The notes below the pieces were generated by a model. It saw nothing but the letters and a program-made list of their open reading frames with translations, made no database searches and was not told the DNA's origin. Below are positions 8,178-17,023 of a stretch of 64,000 nucleotides of DNA, one piece after another; positions within the stretch are counted from its first letter, which is position 1; the number at the start of each line of letters is the position of its first letter. Source of the stretch: a bacterium (GTDB lineage: Bacteria; Patescibacteria; ABY1; JACQRZ01); the NCBI GenBank assembly GCA_030688365.1, contig JAUYIE010000021.1, positions 32,082-96,081 of the forward strand, read 5' to 3'. A program made the position numbers and the translations under genes.

Positions 8178-9239
8178 ATGACCCCAGAAAAAACAAAGAA
8201 GATCGTTATTACATTGAGTTTGTTTGCAGTAGTCGTTGGAATAGTAGGTGTGTTGTGTGTTTCTTATCAGGTAATTCGTTGGCAACAAAATGTTTTATTG
8301 TCTGTCGCTACAAAAACGGACTCACAAATAACGAAGGATGCACCCCCTGTTTCAGAAAATGCAATAGTAGTGGACGGAGATAAATGGAAAACGTATACAA
8401 GTAAGACCAGTGGCTATGCAATAAAATATCCAGAATCCTTTCAAGTCAAAGAAGAAACGTCTGCAGATACACTATTTTCAACAACAGATGGGTACTTTCG
8501 CATTAGTACTAAAAACAATGATATAAGCACCGATCCGATTGCCATCAAAGATTCTTATTATAGAAATGATCAATACGGATATCAATATCAGGATAGTTTT
8601 CCAATTATCGCAGGGGTGAAGTCATACAAACAAGGACGATATGACGGGGGTGTTATGGAACGGTATTTTGTACCCTATAGTGGCAAGATTTATACCATTG
8701 AGTTTGAATTCAGTTTTTATCCTCCCGATCAGGCATTGAGCGATACAAAAATAGCTTTCATCCAGAATGTTATTTCCACTATGTCGTTTACAAATGATAC
8801 GACTTCCGACATGACAAAATGGAAGACGTATGCAAATGAAACGTATGGAATTGAGTTTAGATACCCCTCAGATTGGAAAATGCACGATCTTATCCCGACT
8901 AACGGTAATCTTTTTACTGTTGGTATGGGAGCTCCTGGGCTTGGTGATGACACGGTATGGGTGAATATTTCTTCTCAAAGCGATCTGCGCACGGCGATCA
9001 ATACACATGTCAAAACATATATCACCGGTACAAAAATAGAAAAAGAACAGACATCCGTACTTGGCGGTGCGGGGGGCATCCTTGTCTATTTAAATGTTGG
9101 CGGTAATAGTTCGCGTCTGGACCGGTGGGTATTTGCCGAACATGACACAAAAGTATATAGCATGGGTATTACTAATGATGTCGCGCCGTATGACAAGGAG
9201 TTTTATCAAATACTCTCAACGTTTAAGTTTACAAAATAA
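8178..9239 (+). CDS. Membrane-anchored protein with two PsbP-like repeats
   Basis: 353 aa. The N-terminus MTPEKTKKIVITLSLFAVV is a signal anchor (hydrophobic about residues 9-32). Two related domains follow: one begins WKTYTSKTSGYAIKYP (about 73) and the other WKTYANETYGIEFRYP (about 215). The Tyr/Gly-x-x-Phe/Tyr-Pro-x-x-Trp/Phe pattern resembles PsbP-like domains found in many CPR exported proteins. No catalytic residues are evident. A TATACT box lies at 8149-8154. The next gene is a partial paralogue, so this looks like a local duplication. Confidence 0.6.
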   Translation: MTPEKTKKIVITLSLFAVVVGIVGVLCVSYQVIRWQQNVLLSVATKTDSQITKDAPPVSENAIVVDGDKWKTYTSKTSGYAIKYPESFQVKEETSADTLFSTTDGYFRISTKNNDISTDPIAIKDSYYRNDQYGYQYQDSFPIIAGVKSYKQGRYDGGVMERYFVPYSGKIYTIEFEFSFYPPDQALSDTKIAFIQNVISTMSFTNDTTSDMTKWKTYANETYGIEFRYPSDWKMHDLIPTNGNLFTVGMGAPGLGDDTVWVNISSQSDLRTAINTHVKTYITGTKIEKEQTSVLGGAGGILVYLNVGGNSSRLDRWVFAEHDTKVYSMGITNDVAPYDKEFYQILSTFKFTK

Positions 9240-9258
9240 TTTTTTTTGCGTATTTCTT

Positions 9259-10563
9259 ATGACCCCCGACAAAACAACTAAGATCGTTATCGCCCTTGGT
9301 CTTGTCGCGCTTCTTGTTGCCGCTGGCGGAGTAGGGTATACGTTATATAAAAGTTATCAAGAAAGAGTTATGGAACGTTCTATGCTTGGATTTCCACCAA
9401 CATATAATTATGATATAGAAAAGCTAATAGAAAAGACCGACAAACAAACCTATACAAACTCTGATCTTGGTTTTAGTATGCAGTATCCCTCTGCGTGGCC
9501 AGTTGCGAGGGATATGGAAAAGATTGGCGGTAATCTCCGTACCTACATCCATGACGGTAAGTATATGGAAGGATGTTGTTCTGGTGTGCGTCTGGAAGTA
9601 ATAGATATCGCTGAAAAGACATTGTATGAAAAATACTCTGACAAAGAGAACCTCGACATCAAACAATCTTTTACGACGATAAGTCTCGGAAGTATGACAG
9701 TAAACGAATATGTACGGATTACCCACTATGGCGATGACGAACGAGTAACATTTGTGCCATTAGGAAATAAAACATTAGAAATAGGCCGAGGAGAGAATGA
9801 TGAGGCGGCGGAACAGATTGTTAAAAGTTTTGCATTTTTGGCAGTTGGCGCACCGAATCAGTTATTGGGCAAGCCGAAACTTATAGCCAGCGTGAACGAT
9901 ACCGCGCACTCGCAGAAAGCGCTCTTTACAGAAAGAGCATATGGTACACAAGGCAAATTTGGCATGCTTAACACCTATACCATTACTAAATTAACATTGG
10001 CAAAAACAGATTCCACGGGCTTGGAGCCGGAGATAGAACTGTTGTCTCTGGATAGTAGAACAGCCGATTACAATCCGGACGATGAAGAGTTTGGGGAGTA
10101 CGCGTTTATAATCGGTAATACCTATTTTTCAAAGAGCGGGACATATTTGGTTACCAGCACCGAAGGTTTTATGAACACACGGACGGATTATCTGATTGAT
10201 CTTTCCAGGGCGACAAGCATGCAAAAAGGCCACCTTGCTCTTTCTTTTGATGAAAAAGATGTCTTGTTTATATCCGGCGATGGTATACGGATGATACCGA
10301 TCAATAATTTCATGCAGGGCAAACGTTCAGGCAAGACAGTATTTCAAAGCGAGCTGAATATCACTTATGTCCGGTCGATGGATGCGGATCACATAGCGTT
10401 TTTTACCTATTGCAACGGGAGCAACCCGCCTGAAGATGATGAGTTTACTTACAAAGGAAAAATATATCAGAAGGGGTATTATTCCCTTGATATAAATACG
10501 GGACTTCTCATCAAAAAAACTATCCCCGATGGGGTAGATCTGCATTCAGGGCTGTGCCAATGA
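9259..10563 (+). CDS. Membrane-anchored PsbP-like protein with C-terminal beta region
   Basis: 434 aa from ATG 9259. This start gives MTPDKTTKIVIALGLVALL, nearly matching the start of the preceding gene, whereas an upstream start at 9094 would overlap that gene out of frame. After the signal anchor comes one domain with YTNSDLGFSMQYPSAW (about 67-83) like the repeats in the neighbour, then a C-terminal beta-rich region (about 200-434) with repeated strand-like segments and a Cys in YCNGSNPPEDDE and at the C-terminus (GLCQ). A surface or periplasm-equivalent role is likely. Function is unknown. Confidence 0.6.
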   Translation: MTPDKTTKIVIALGLVALLVAAGGVGYTLYKSYQERVMERSMLGFPPTYNYDIEKLIEKTDKQTYTNSDLGFSMQYPSAWPVARDMEKIGGNLRTYIHDGKYMEGCCSGVRLEVIDIAEKTLYEKYSDKENLDIKQSFTTISLGSMTVNEYVRITHYGDDERVTFVPLGNKTLEIGRGENDEAAEQIVKSFAFLAVGAPNQLLGKPKLIASVNDTAHSQKALFTERAYGTQGKFGMLNTYTITKLTLAKTDSTGLEPEIELLSLDSRTADYNPDDEEFGEYAFIIGNTYFSKSGTYLVTSTEGFMNTRTDYLIDLSRATSMQKGHLALSFDEKDVLFISGDGIRMIPINNFMQGKRSGKTVFQSELNITYVRSMDADHIAFFTYCNGSNPPEDDEFTYKGKIYQKGYYSLDINTGLLIKKTIPDGVDLHSGLCQ

Positions 10564-10592
10564 TAAGCATATTATGAATGTTCAAGATCACA

Positions 10593-10620
10593 TTGTACTT
10601 TCTCGTGCAGGGTGTATAAA
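10593..10620 (+). promoter_or_regulatory. Promoter for the secreted coiled-coil protein
   Basis: TTGTAC (10593-10598) and TATAAA (10615-10620) with a 16-bp spacer lie 37 bp before the ATG at 10658. Both hexamers are close to sigma70 consensus. Confidence 0.5.
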
Positions 10621-10657
10621 ATAACATCAACAGATATTAATTTGTAAATACTTTGTT

Positions 10658-12853
10658 ATGAAAATAGGTCGTATCATGCTTGCGAGCGTTTTATTGCTTG
10701 GAAGTTTTATGTATGCCGGCAGTTTGTTTGCCGCGACGCAATTTCAAGTTGAAAAAGTGGAGTTGGAAAAAGTCGATGCGATAGGACAGGATGCTGAAGA
10801 TGTAAGAACATTTCGTATTTATATCACTGATCCCATAGAGAAAATGACCATTTCGATTTGGGAATATCCGCATACCTCGATTACTGATTCCCCATATATG
10901 ACAACGACAATAAGCGGTTCGTCAGGACTTACTATGTACTATGTCAGCCCCGGATGGTTTACAAAGAAACTGAAGCCAAATACTTCCTATACCTACCGTA
11001 TCACAGCGTACAAACACGATGCGACGTCAGATATGAATAACACCTATGAAGGGACATTTACTACGACAAGTTTTAGCCCATTACCTGATTTGACGGTGAC
11101 GAATGTACAGTACTCTTCACCTAGCAACACTACAGGTGAGTCAGGGACTTTGTCTGTGACTATAAAGAATCTTGGTGGTGATTTGACTAGCGGACAGGGC
11201 TTGTATAACTGGTACATGAATTTTAACGCTCAAGATTTTATTTATGATTTAAGCGCATTTAAGAGCAGTCGAAGCATGCCGACCGTTGCTGATCCTTTGA
11301 GTGTGAATGAATCAGTCACTTTTTCGTGGGAAGGGACATTTCGTACCGCAGGTAACTTGTATTTACATTTTACTGTGGATAATGCCAATGAATTACGGGA
11401 GTTTAATGAAAATAACAATACGCTATCAACGACAGTAACAATTAAAAATAAGACCTCTGTCACACGTCCCGAGATTAGCACATTTAATGTAGGCGACGGG
11501 CATGACTATTTGATACAGGGTAATACTATGAATATACAATGGTCATCAAAGAATGCAGTATATTGTATAGCAACCGGGGATTGGAGTGGAAGAAAGAATG
11601 TAAACGGAGTGGAACGTGTGACGGTGCAGTCGTATGGATACAGGAATTATGGACTGCAATGCTATGACAATGACGGGAATATCAGTATTCCCATAGCGTC
11701 AACACTGTTTGCGGGCTCAACATTGAACGCGCCAAGACAGGATGGTGACTTACGTGTTTTAGCTACTCCGGTCACAATCACGTCGTCTGGCTCGGTTGAA
11801 ATTAACACGACCTTTAATCAGCAACCCGGCGTCGCAATGATTATATTTACAGAAAGCAGTGCCACTCCTTCTCATCAAGTCGTTGTATTCCTTGGACCTG
11901 ACAAGATAAATGGTTCCACGGTAAAGTTTGTGCCACCTCTTCAGGTGAACACTTCATATTTTTATGTTATTACCGCTCAAAGTGGTAATGTGGCCAAAGA
12001 TGTGGTCGTACACAACGGCTCGTTGACGACGGCATCTACAGGACAGTTTGAAAATCCTTCCCTAGACAAAAAACCAACAGTATCCATACCCGAAACTAAA
12101 AAAGCAATGGATGCCCGACAAATCGTTGATATTGAGAAAAAAGCAAGCCAATTGCAAAATAATCAAACGGATCAGCTTCTTGCGGAGTTAAAAGAATTGC
12201 GTGATATCGTCAGAGAACAGCAATCAGAGATTAAGTATCTCAAAAAAGTCTCAACCGACTTGCAAAATCTGAACGAACAAATGAAGCAGGCAGTGACGAC
12301 ATTTGTTACGTATGGCATTGATGATAATACAAAAAGACTGGGTGCGGGAGAGCGCGCCGCGGTGATCAATTCATATAAGACAGCATTCAATAAATTACCC
12401 GAAACAGATGAAGAGTTACAAGACTTGTTTCGGATTGCAAATGGTCGTTTCCCTTCCCTGACAAACAAAGATGCGGAAAAAAGAGCAAAAAATGAATTCA
12501 GGATGATCTATAAGCGGGTCGCGAATATGGAAAATGCCAATGATCGCGCGGCAATCACCGTGATGGCATACGGCTTGCGCCAGTCTGCGCAAAACCGGAA
12601 TCTGAACAGCGAAAGCGCGGCTATTTCCGTGTTTCAAAGAATATATGGCCATGTACCTCAAAAAACAGAAGAGTGGAACACCATGCAGGCGATCGCGTAT
12701 TCAGGCGCATCTCGAAATGCTGACAGGGATAAAGACGGACTTTCTGATGAAGACGAGGCATCCATCGGCACTGATGCGGACAATCCTGATACCGATAGTG
12801 ATGGACACCCTGACGGGACAGAAGTAGATAATGGTTTCAGTCCATTAAAATAA
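10658..12853 (+). CDS. Large secreted protein: CARDB-like domain, coiled coil, calcium-type repeats
   Basis: 731 aa. Signal peptide about residues 1-26 (MKIGRIMLASVLLLG, then SLFA before the likely cleavage). A first beta-domain is followed by a CARDB-like adhesion domain (LPDLTVTNVQYSSPS to EFNENNNTLSTTV, about 146-266), another Ig-like beta region (about 270-470), a coiled coil (about 490-550), and a helical region with two similar halves: SYKTAFNKLPETDEELQ and VFQRIYGHVPQKTEEWN. The C-terminus has DRDKDGLSDEDE and DTDSDGHPDGTEVDNG, thrombospondin type 3-like Asp-rich calcium loops. It probably works outside the cell as a structural or adhesive protein. An intrinsic terminator follows at 12875. 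Confidence 0.7.
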   Translation: MKIGRIMLASVLLLGSFMYAGSLFAATQFQVEKVELEKVDAIGQDAEDVRTFRIYITDPIEKMTISIWEYPHTSITDSPYMTTTISGSSGLTMYYVSPGWFTKKLKPNTSYTYRITAYKHDATSDMNNTYEGTFTTTSFSPLPDLTVTNVQYSSPSNTTGESGTLSVTIKNLGGDLTSGQGLYNWYMNFNAQDFIYDLSAFKSSRSMPTVADPLSVNESVTFSWEGTFRTAGNLYLHFTVDNANELREFNENNNTLSTTVTIKNKTSVTRPEISTFNVGDGHDYLIQGNTMNIQWSSKNAVYCIATGDWSGRKNVNGVERVTVQSYGYRNYGLQCYDNDGNISIPIASTLFAGSTLNAPRQDGDLRVLATPVTITSSGSVEINTTFNQQPGVAMIIFTESSATPSHQVVVFLGPDKINGSTVKFVPPLQVNTSYFYVITAQSGNVAKDVVVHNGSLTTASTGQFENPSLDKKPTVSIPETKKAMDARQIVDIEKKASQLQNNQTDQLLAELKELRDIVREQQSEIKYLKKVSTDLQNLNEQMKQAVTTFVTYGIDDNTKRLGAGERAAVINSYKTAFNKLPETDEELQDLFRIANGRFPSLTNKDAEKRAKNEFRMIYKRVANMENANDRAAITVMAYGLRQSAQNRNLNSESAAISVFQRIYGHVPQKTEEWNTMQAIAYSGASRNADRDKDGLSDEDEASIGTDADNPDTDSDGHPDGTEVDNGFSPLK

Positions 12854-12874
12854 GTATTCTTGCAAAGCGATTAC

Positions 12875-12925
12875 AAAAAGACCCCCTGCAATCCGCCAGC
12901 CGGCGAAGGCGGATCGGGTCTTTTT
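12875..12925 (+). terminator. Terminator with embedded tccgcc/ggcgga hairpin
   Basis: Outer stem aaaaagaccc (12875-12884) pairs with gggtcttttt (12916-12925). Inside it a second perfect stem atccgcc (12891-12897) pairs with ggcggat (12908-12914). The inner part shares tccgcc...ggcgga with the terminator at 16939-16973. Confidence 0.8.
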
Positions 12926-12943
12926 CTTTTTGGGGAAATGAGG

Positions 12944-12949
12944 TATACT
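12944..12949 (+). promoter_or_regulatory. -10 box for a leaderless NYN gene
   Basis: TATACT lies 7 nt before the ATG at 12957, so transcription is expected to start at or next to the A of the start codon. The T-rich terminator tail occupies the -35 region. Confidence 0.5.
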
Positions 12950-12956
12950 CTTTGCT

Positions 12957-13460
12957 ATGAAAGAAAATCGCAACAATTATGCGTTTATTGACAGTCAGAA
13001 TTTGAATTTGAGTATTCGGCAGATGGGGTGGAGGCTGAATTTTGCTAAATTTCGTCAATACTTAAGCGATAAATATGGGATTACTCATGCATTTTTGTTT
13101 ATTGGATTTGTACGGGGGAACGAGGCTATGTATACTCGTTTGCAGAGAGACGGGTTTATCTGTGTATTTAAACCAACTCTCGAACTGCCTGATGGGAGTG
13201 TAAAAGGCAATGTTGATGCGGAATTGGTACTCCATACGATGATTCAATACCCCCATTTTGAGAAAGCGGTGATTGTCACGGGGGATGGTGATTTTTATTG
13301 TTTGGTGGAATATTTACGCGATCAAGAAAAACTCTTGAAGTTGCTTATTCCCGATAGACATTCATATTCTGGTCTTTTTAAGAGATTGAGTACGCCGGAA
13401 TACAACATTTTTGATTTTATAGATGCCTTGCGTGGAAAGCTTGAATTTATCAAAAAATAA
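12957..13460 (+). CDS. NYN-domain (PIN-like) ribonuclease family protein
   Basis: 167 aa, one complete NYN domain (LabA/DUF88-like). Acidic active-site positions are visible: FIDSQNLN (Asp about residue 10), KGNVDAELVLH (about 84) and VTGDGDFYCLVEYL (about 105-118), which together coordinate a metal ion in the PIN-like fold. This family includes RNases and RNA-processing factors. The gene has its own -10 box and appears monocistronic, between the secreted protein and uvrA. Substrate unknown. Confidence 0.8.
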   Translation: MKENRNNYAFIDSQNLNLSIRQMGWRLNFAKFRQYLSDKYGITHAFLFIGFVRGNEAMYTRLQRDGFICVFKPTLELPDGSVKGNVDAELVLHTMIQYPHFEKAVIVTGDGDFYCLVEYLRDQEKLLKLLIPDRHSYSGLFKRLSTPEYNIFDFIDALRGKLEFIKK

Positions 13461-13549
13461 ATAAAAAAGGCTCTTGTCGGGACGGAACCCTTCGAGAACC
13501 TCTTTCGTCGTGATGTATACAATATACCATACTTACTGAAAATGTCAAT

Positions 13550-16375
13550 ATGTCCAAAGATCAGGAGTTCATACAAATACGCGGTGCGCGTCAGCATAAC
13601 CTCAAAAATATTGACGTTGATATCCCTATCAATTCTTTTACGGTGATTACTGGTTTGTCGGGAAGTGGGAAATCGTCTTTGGCGTTTGATACGCTCTATG
13701 CCGAAGGTCAGCGTCGCTATGTGGAAAGTTTGTCGGCGTACGCACGGCAGTTTTTGGGTATTATGAATAAGCCGGACGTGGATTCTATCAAAGGTCTTTC
13801 ACCGGCGATTGCCATAGAACAAAAGAAACTGTCTGCCAATCCGCGATCTACCGTCGGGACAGTCACGGAGATATATGACTACTTGCGTTTGCTTTATGCG
13901 CGTATCGGTATTCCACACTGTTATTCGTGTGGAAAACTGATTCGTAAGCAAGATGCACAAAGTATTTCCAAGTCTATCATCTCGGATTACAATGGCGCGC
14001 AGATCACTATCTTAGCGCCACTCGTGCGGGCGCGTAAAGGAACGTACGAATATCTTTTTGATGATCTCAAACGACAAGGGTTCCGCCGTGTACGCGTTGA
14101 TGGGGTGTTTTACAATCTCGGGACGGAAAGTATTATTTTGAAACGTTATGTCGCGCATACTATTGAGGTGGCACTGGATCGACTGGGTGCAGATAGCGAT
14201 GAAAAATCGCGCATGCAAGAAGCGGTAGAAAGTGCGTTGAAACTGGGAAATGGATTTATGATTGTGTTGGTAGAGCGTGCAGAGGCAAAGCACAATGTCG
14301 GCGGGAAAAAATATGAGGAAAAAATGTACAGTCAACACTTGGCGTGCATTGATTGCGGACTCAATTTTGAAGAAATGCAACCGCGCATGTTTTCTTTCAA
14401 CGCACCCCAAGGAGCATGTCCCGAGTGTCATGGTATCGGTATTATTGAAGAGTTTGAGGAGGAGCTTATCATGCCATTGCCGTCCCGATCTATCATGGAA
14501 GGCGGTATCGCGCCGTGGAGTAAGATCGTGCCCGTACACTGGGACAAGATTGAACGCATGGCAGAATATTACAAGTTTGATCCGTGGACGCCTCTCAAAC
14601 AATATTCCCGTGATATCATCAATCTTTTGTTGTGGGGGGATACAGACACAGAAACGGATCGGCATTATGGACATTTTGAGGGTGTCATTCCGCAACTGAA
14701 GCGTATTTACCGTCAGACAGATTCGGAAGCCATGCGTACGGCTATTCGCAAGTACATGCGCGAGACACAGTGCCCTAGTTGTCAGGGCAACCGTCTGAAA
14801 AAAGAAAGCCTCTTTGTATATATTGGTGGAAAAAATATTGTGCAATATACTGAACTGTCTATACGCGAGTGTTTTGACTTTATAGATACGCTAAAGCTGA
14901 CGGCTACAGAGAAAAAGATCGCAGAGACAGTAGTAAAAGAAATCAAAGCGCGGTTGTCGTTTCTCAACAATGTCGGTCTTGATTATTTGTCGCTTGCGCG
15001 TACCACAAAAACGCTTTCCGGTGGAGAATGGCAACGCATTCATCTTGCAACACAGATCGGTTCGGAGTTGCGAGGGGTGATGTATATTTTGGATGAACCG
15101 TCCATCGGTCTACACCAGCGTGATAACGGCAAACTGATTGATACGCTGAAAGGTCTGCGGGATCTGGGTAATAGTGTGATTGTCGTGGAACATGATGAAG
15201 ATACGATGGCTTCGGCCGATCATATCATTGATATTGGTCTAGGTGCGGGCGTACATGGGGGATCGGTGATTGCACAAGGGACATTTGAACAAATAAAAAA
15301 GAGTAAAAATTCTCTTACAGGGCAATACCTTTCCGGTAAAAAGAAAATAGCGATTCCTGATCATCGCCGACCGGCACGGGGATTTTTAACGATAAAAAAC
15401 GCGCATGGACACAATCTAAAAAATATTGATGTCAAGATTCCTCTTAGTGTGTTTTGCTGTATTACGGGCGTCTCGGGAAGCGGGAAAAGTACTCTTATCA
15501 ACGAAACACTCTATCCCGCGCTTTCAAAATATTTTGGGGAGACGGTGGATGCTCCCGCCAAGCACGATCGTATAGAAGGGCTTGATCAGCTTGATAAGGT
15601 CATCACGATTGATCAGTCGCCAATCGGACGTACTCCGCGTTCCAATCCCGCCACCTACACCGGCGTCTTTACCTATATCCGCGAACTGTTTGCCGCCACC
15701 AAAGAAGCACGCGTGCGAGGGTATCGTGATGGACGTTTTAGTTTTAATGTCTCTGACGGTCGATGTGGCAACTGTGAAGGAGATGGAGTTATTAAGATAG
15801 AAATGCATTTTTTGCCTGATGTATACATTCCCTGCGAGGTTTGTGGAGGGAAGCGTTACAATGATGAAACTTTGTCGGTGAAATACAAAGACAAAACGAT
15901 CGCAGATGTGTTGGACATGACGGTGGAAGAAGCGCTGGATTTTTTCCGACCAGTGCCGAGGATAAAAAACAAAATGCAGACACTCTATGATGTCGGTTTG
16001 AGCTATATCAAGCTGGGACAGTCATCAACCACCCTTTCCGGTGGTGAAGCACAACGAGTGAAACTTGCTACCGAACTCGCAAAACGTGATACAGGCAGGA
16101 CGATGTATCATCTGGACGAACCGACGACCGGTCTTCATTTTGACGATATTCAAAAACTTCTTACCGTACTCAATCGTCTGGTGGAGAAAGGAAACTCCGT
16201 CATTGTCATTGAACACAACCTTGATGTCATAAAAACCGCTGATTATATCATTGATCTTGGTCCCGAAGGCGGACAAGCAGGGGGGAATATTATCGCTGTC
16301 GGCAAACCCGAAGAAGTGGTTAAAATAAAGGAGAGTTATACAGGGCATTTTTTGAAAAAGGTACTGAAGAAGTAA
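13550..16375 (+). CDS. uvrA: UvrABC system protein A
   Basis: 941 aa, standard length. Two ABC ATPase modules: Walker A GLSGSGKSS (about residue 34) and GVSGSGKST (about 640), signature motifs TLSGGEWQR (about 490) and TLSGGEAQR (about 826), and Walker B segments ending in DEPSIGLH and DEPTTGLH. Zinc-finger cysteine pairs are seen in CIDCGLNF with CPECHG, and in CGNCEG with CEVCGG. It scans DNA for damage and loads UvrB. It has no neighbour in an operon; a TATACAAT box lies at 13516-13523. No Shine-Dalgarno sequence is present. Confidence 0.98.
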   Translation: MSKDQEFIQIRGARQHNLKNIDVDIPINSFTVITGLSGSGKSSLAFDTLYAEGQRRYVESLSAYARQFLGIMNKPDVDSIKGLSPAIAIEQKKLSANPRSTVGTVTEIYDYLRLLYARIGIPHCYSCGKLIRKQDAQSISKSIISDYNGAQITILAPLVRARKGTYEYLFDDLKRQGFRRVRVDGVFYNLGTESIILKRYVAHTIEVALDRLGADSDEKSRMQEAVESALKLGNGFMIVLVERAEAKHNVGGKKYEEKMYSQHLACIDCGLNFEEMQPRMFSFNAPQGACPECHGIGIIEEFEEELIMPLPSRSIMEGGIAPWSKIVPVHWDKIERMAEYYKFDPWTPLKQYSRDIINLLLWGDTDTETDRHYGHFEGVIPQLKRIYRQTDSEAMRTAIRKYMRETQCPSCQGNRLKKESLFVYIGGKNIVQYTELSIRECFDFIDTLKLTATEKKIAETVVKEIKARLSFLNNVGLDYLSLARTTKTLSGGEWQRIHLATQIGSELRGVMYILDEPSIGLHQRDNGKLIDTLKGLRDLGNSVIVVEHDEDTMASADHIIDIGLGAGVHGGSVIAQGTFEQIKKSKNSLTGQYLSGKKKIAIPDHRRPARGFLTIKNAHGHNLKNIDVKIPLSVFCCITGVSGSGKSTLINETLYPALSKYFGETVDAPAKHDRIEGLDQLDKVITIDQSPIGRTPRSNPATYTGVFTYIRELFAATKEARVRGYRDGRFSFNVSDGRCGNCEGDGVIKIEMHFLPDVYIPCEVCGGKRYNDETLSVKYKDKTIADVLDMTVEEALDFFRPVPRIKNKMQTLYDVGLSYIKLGQSSTTLSGGEAQRVKLATELAKRDTGRTMYHLDEPTTGLHFDDIQKLLTVLNRLVEKGNSVIVIEHNLDVIKTADYIIDLGPEGGQAGGNIIAVGKPEEVVKIKESYTGHFLKKVLKK

Positions 16376-16441
16376 ATAGGAACCGTATATCTAGCATTTC
16401 TTTTGTTATAAGGACAAAACTCGTTCATGGAAGGCCAATTC

Positions 16442-16470
16442 TTGACGTTATCCACAGGGCGTGCTATACT
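16442..16470 (+). promoter_or_regulatory. Strong sigma70-type promoter with DnaA box in the spacer
   Basis: TTGACG (16442-16447), a 17-bp spacer, and TATACT (16465-16470). The spacer contains a perfect DnaA box, TTATCCACA (16448-16456). The predicted start near 16477 gives a leader of about 100 nt before the RRM gene. Confidence 0.8.
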
Positions 16471-16487
16471 AAGTGTTAAATACATTA

Positions 16488-16528
16488 GTTCGCAAGGTGC
16501 AAATCTTTAAGTTTGTACCCTCCGCGAA
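16488..16528 (+). promoter_or_regulatory. Structured 5' leader of the RRM-protein gene
   Basis: An 8-bp hairpin, ggtgcaaa (16496-16503) with tttgtacc (16512-16519, one G-U), is stacked on a 5-bp stem, ttcgc (16489-16493) with gcgaa (16524-16528), across an internal loop. Long leaders occur on cold-shock and RRM genes in other bacteria, so thermosensing or autoregulation is plausible but inferred. Confidence 0.45.
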
Positions 16529-16576
16529 GCAACAGTCGACTCAATGTAGGTGAAGAATTTAGTTTTAGTTTATACT

Positions 16577-16918
16577 ATGGCAAAAAAATTATACGTTGGA
16601 GGTATCAACTTCTCAACGACAGACGAAGCACTTCGTGAAGCTTTTTCACAAGCCGGTACCGTAGAGTCCGCAACGATCATCATGGATCGTGATAGCGGTC
16701 GCTCAAAAGGTTTCGGTTTCGTAGAAATGGCAAGCGATGAGCAAGCTACCGCAGCTATTGAAATGTTCAATGGCAAGGAGCTCGACGGCCGACGCCTTAC
16801 TGTAAGCGAAGCACGCCCAATGGGTGAACGCCCAGCTCGCAGTGGAGGCAACAGTTTTGGCGGTGGTCGCAATAGCGGTGGTCGTGGTAACGATTACGGC
16901 TCACGCAACCAGTGGTAA
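16577..16918 (+). CDS. Glycine-rich RNA-binding protein (single RRM)
   Basis: 113 aa. I start at ATG 16577 because MAKKLYVGGI is the canonical beginning of the domain. RNP2 is LYVGGI (residues 5-10) and RNP1 is KGFGFVEM (44-51), both with the aromatic residues needed for RNA stacking. The tail (about 82-113) is Gly/Arg/Ser-rich and ends NQW, as in cyanobacterial Rbp cold-responsive proteins. A strong promoter and a structured leader precede it, and a terminator follows, so it is an independent and probably highly expressed gene. Confidence 0.92.
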   Translation: MAKKLYVGGINFSTTDEALREAFSQAGTVESATIIMDRDSGRSKGFGFVEMASDEQATAAIEMFNGKELDGRRLTVSEARPMGERPARSGGNSFGGGRNSGGRGNDYGSRNQW

Positions 16919-16938
16919 TTCGTTGATTTCGACAGAGG

Positions 16939-16973
16939 CACCCTGTCCGCCAGTAGGCGGAGGGGGTGTTTTT
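16939..16973 (+). terminator. Terminator after the RRM gene
   Basis: Outer stem caccc (16939-16943) with gggtg (16964-16968), inner stem tccgcc (16946-16951) with ggcgga (16956-16961), then five T residues. It has the same inner motif as the terminator at 12875-12925. Confidence 0.8.
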
Positions 16974-17023
16974 GTATACGTTGGCGCGCTATACTGATTT
17001 TATCCCAAAGGGATACCCTAGAT

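Noticed and set aside
13461..13515. Possible terminator between the NYN gene and uvrA
   Set aside because: Only an imperfect stem (ggctcttg with cgagaacc, one mismatch and one G-U) and no T-run on the plus strand, so I do not call it.
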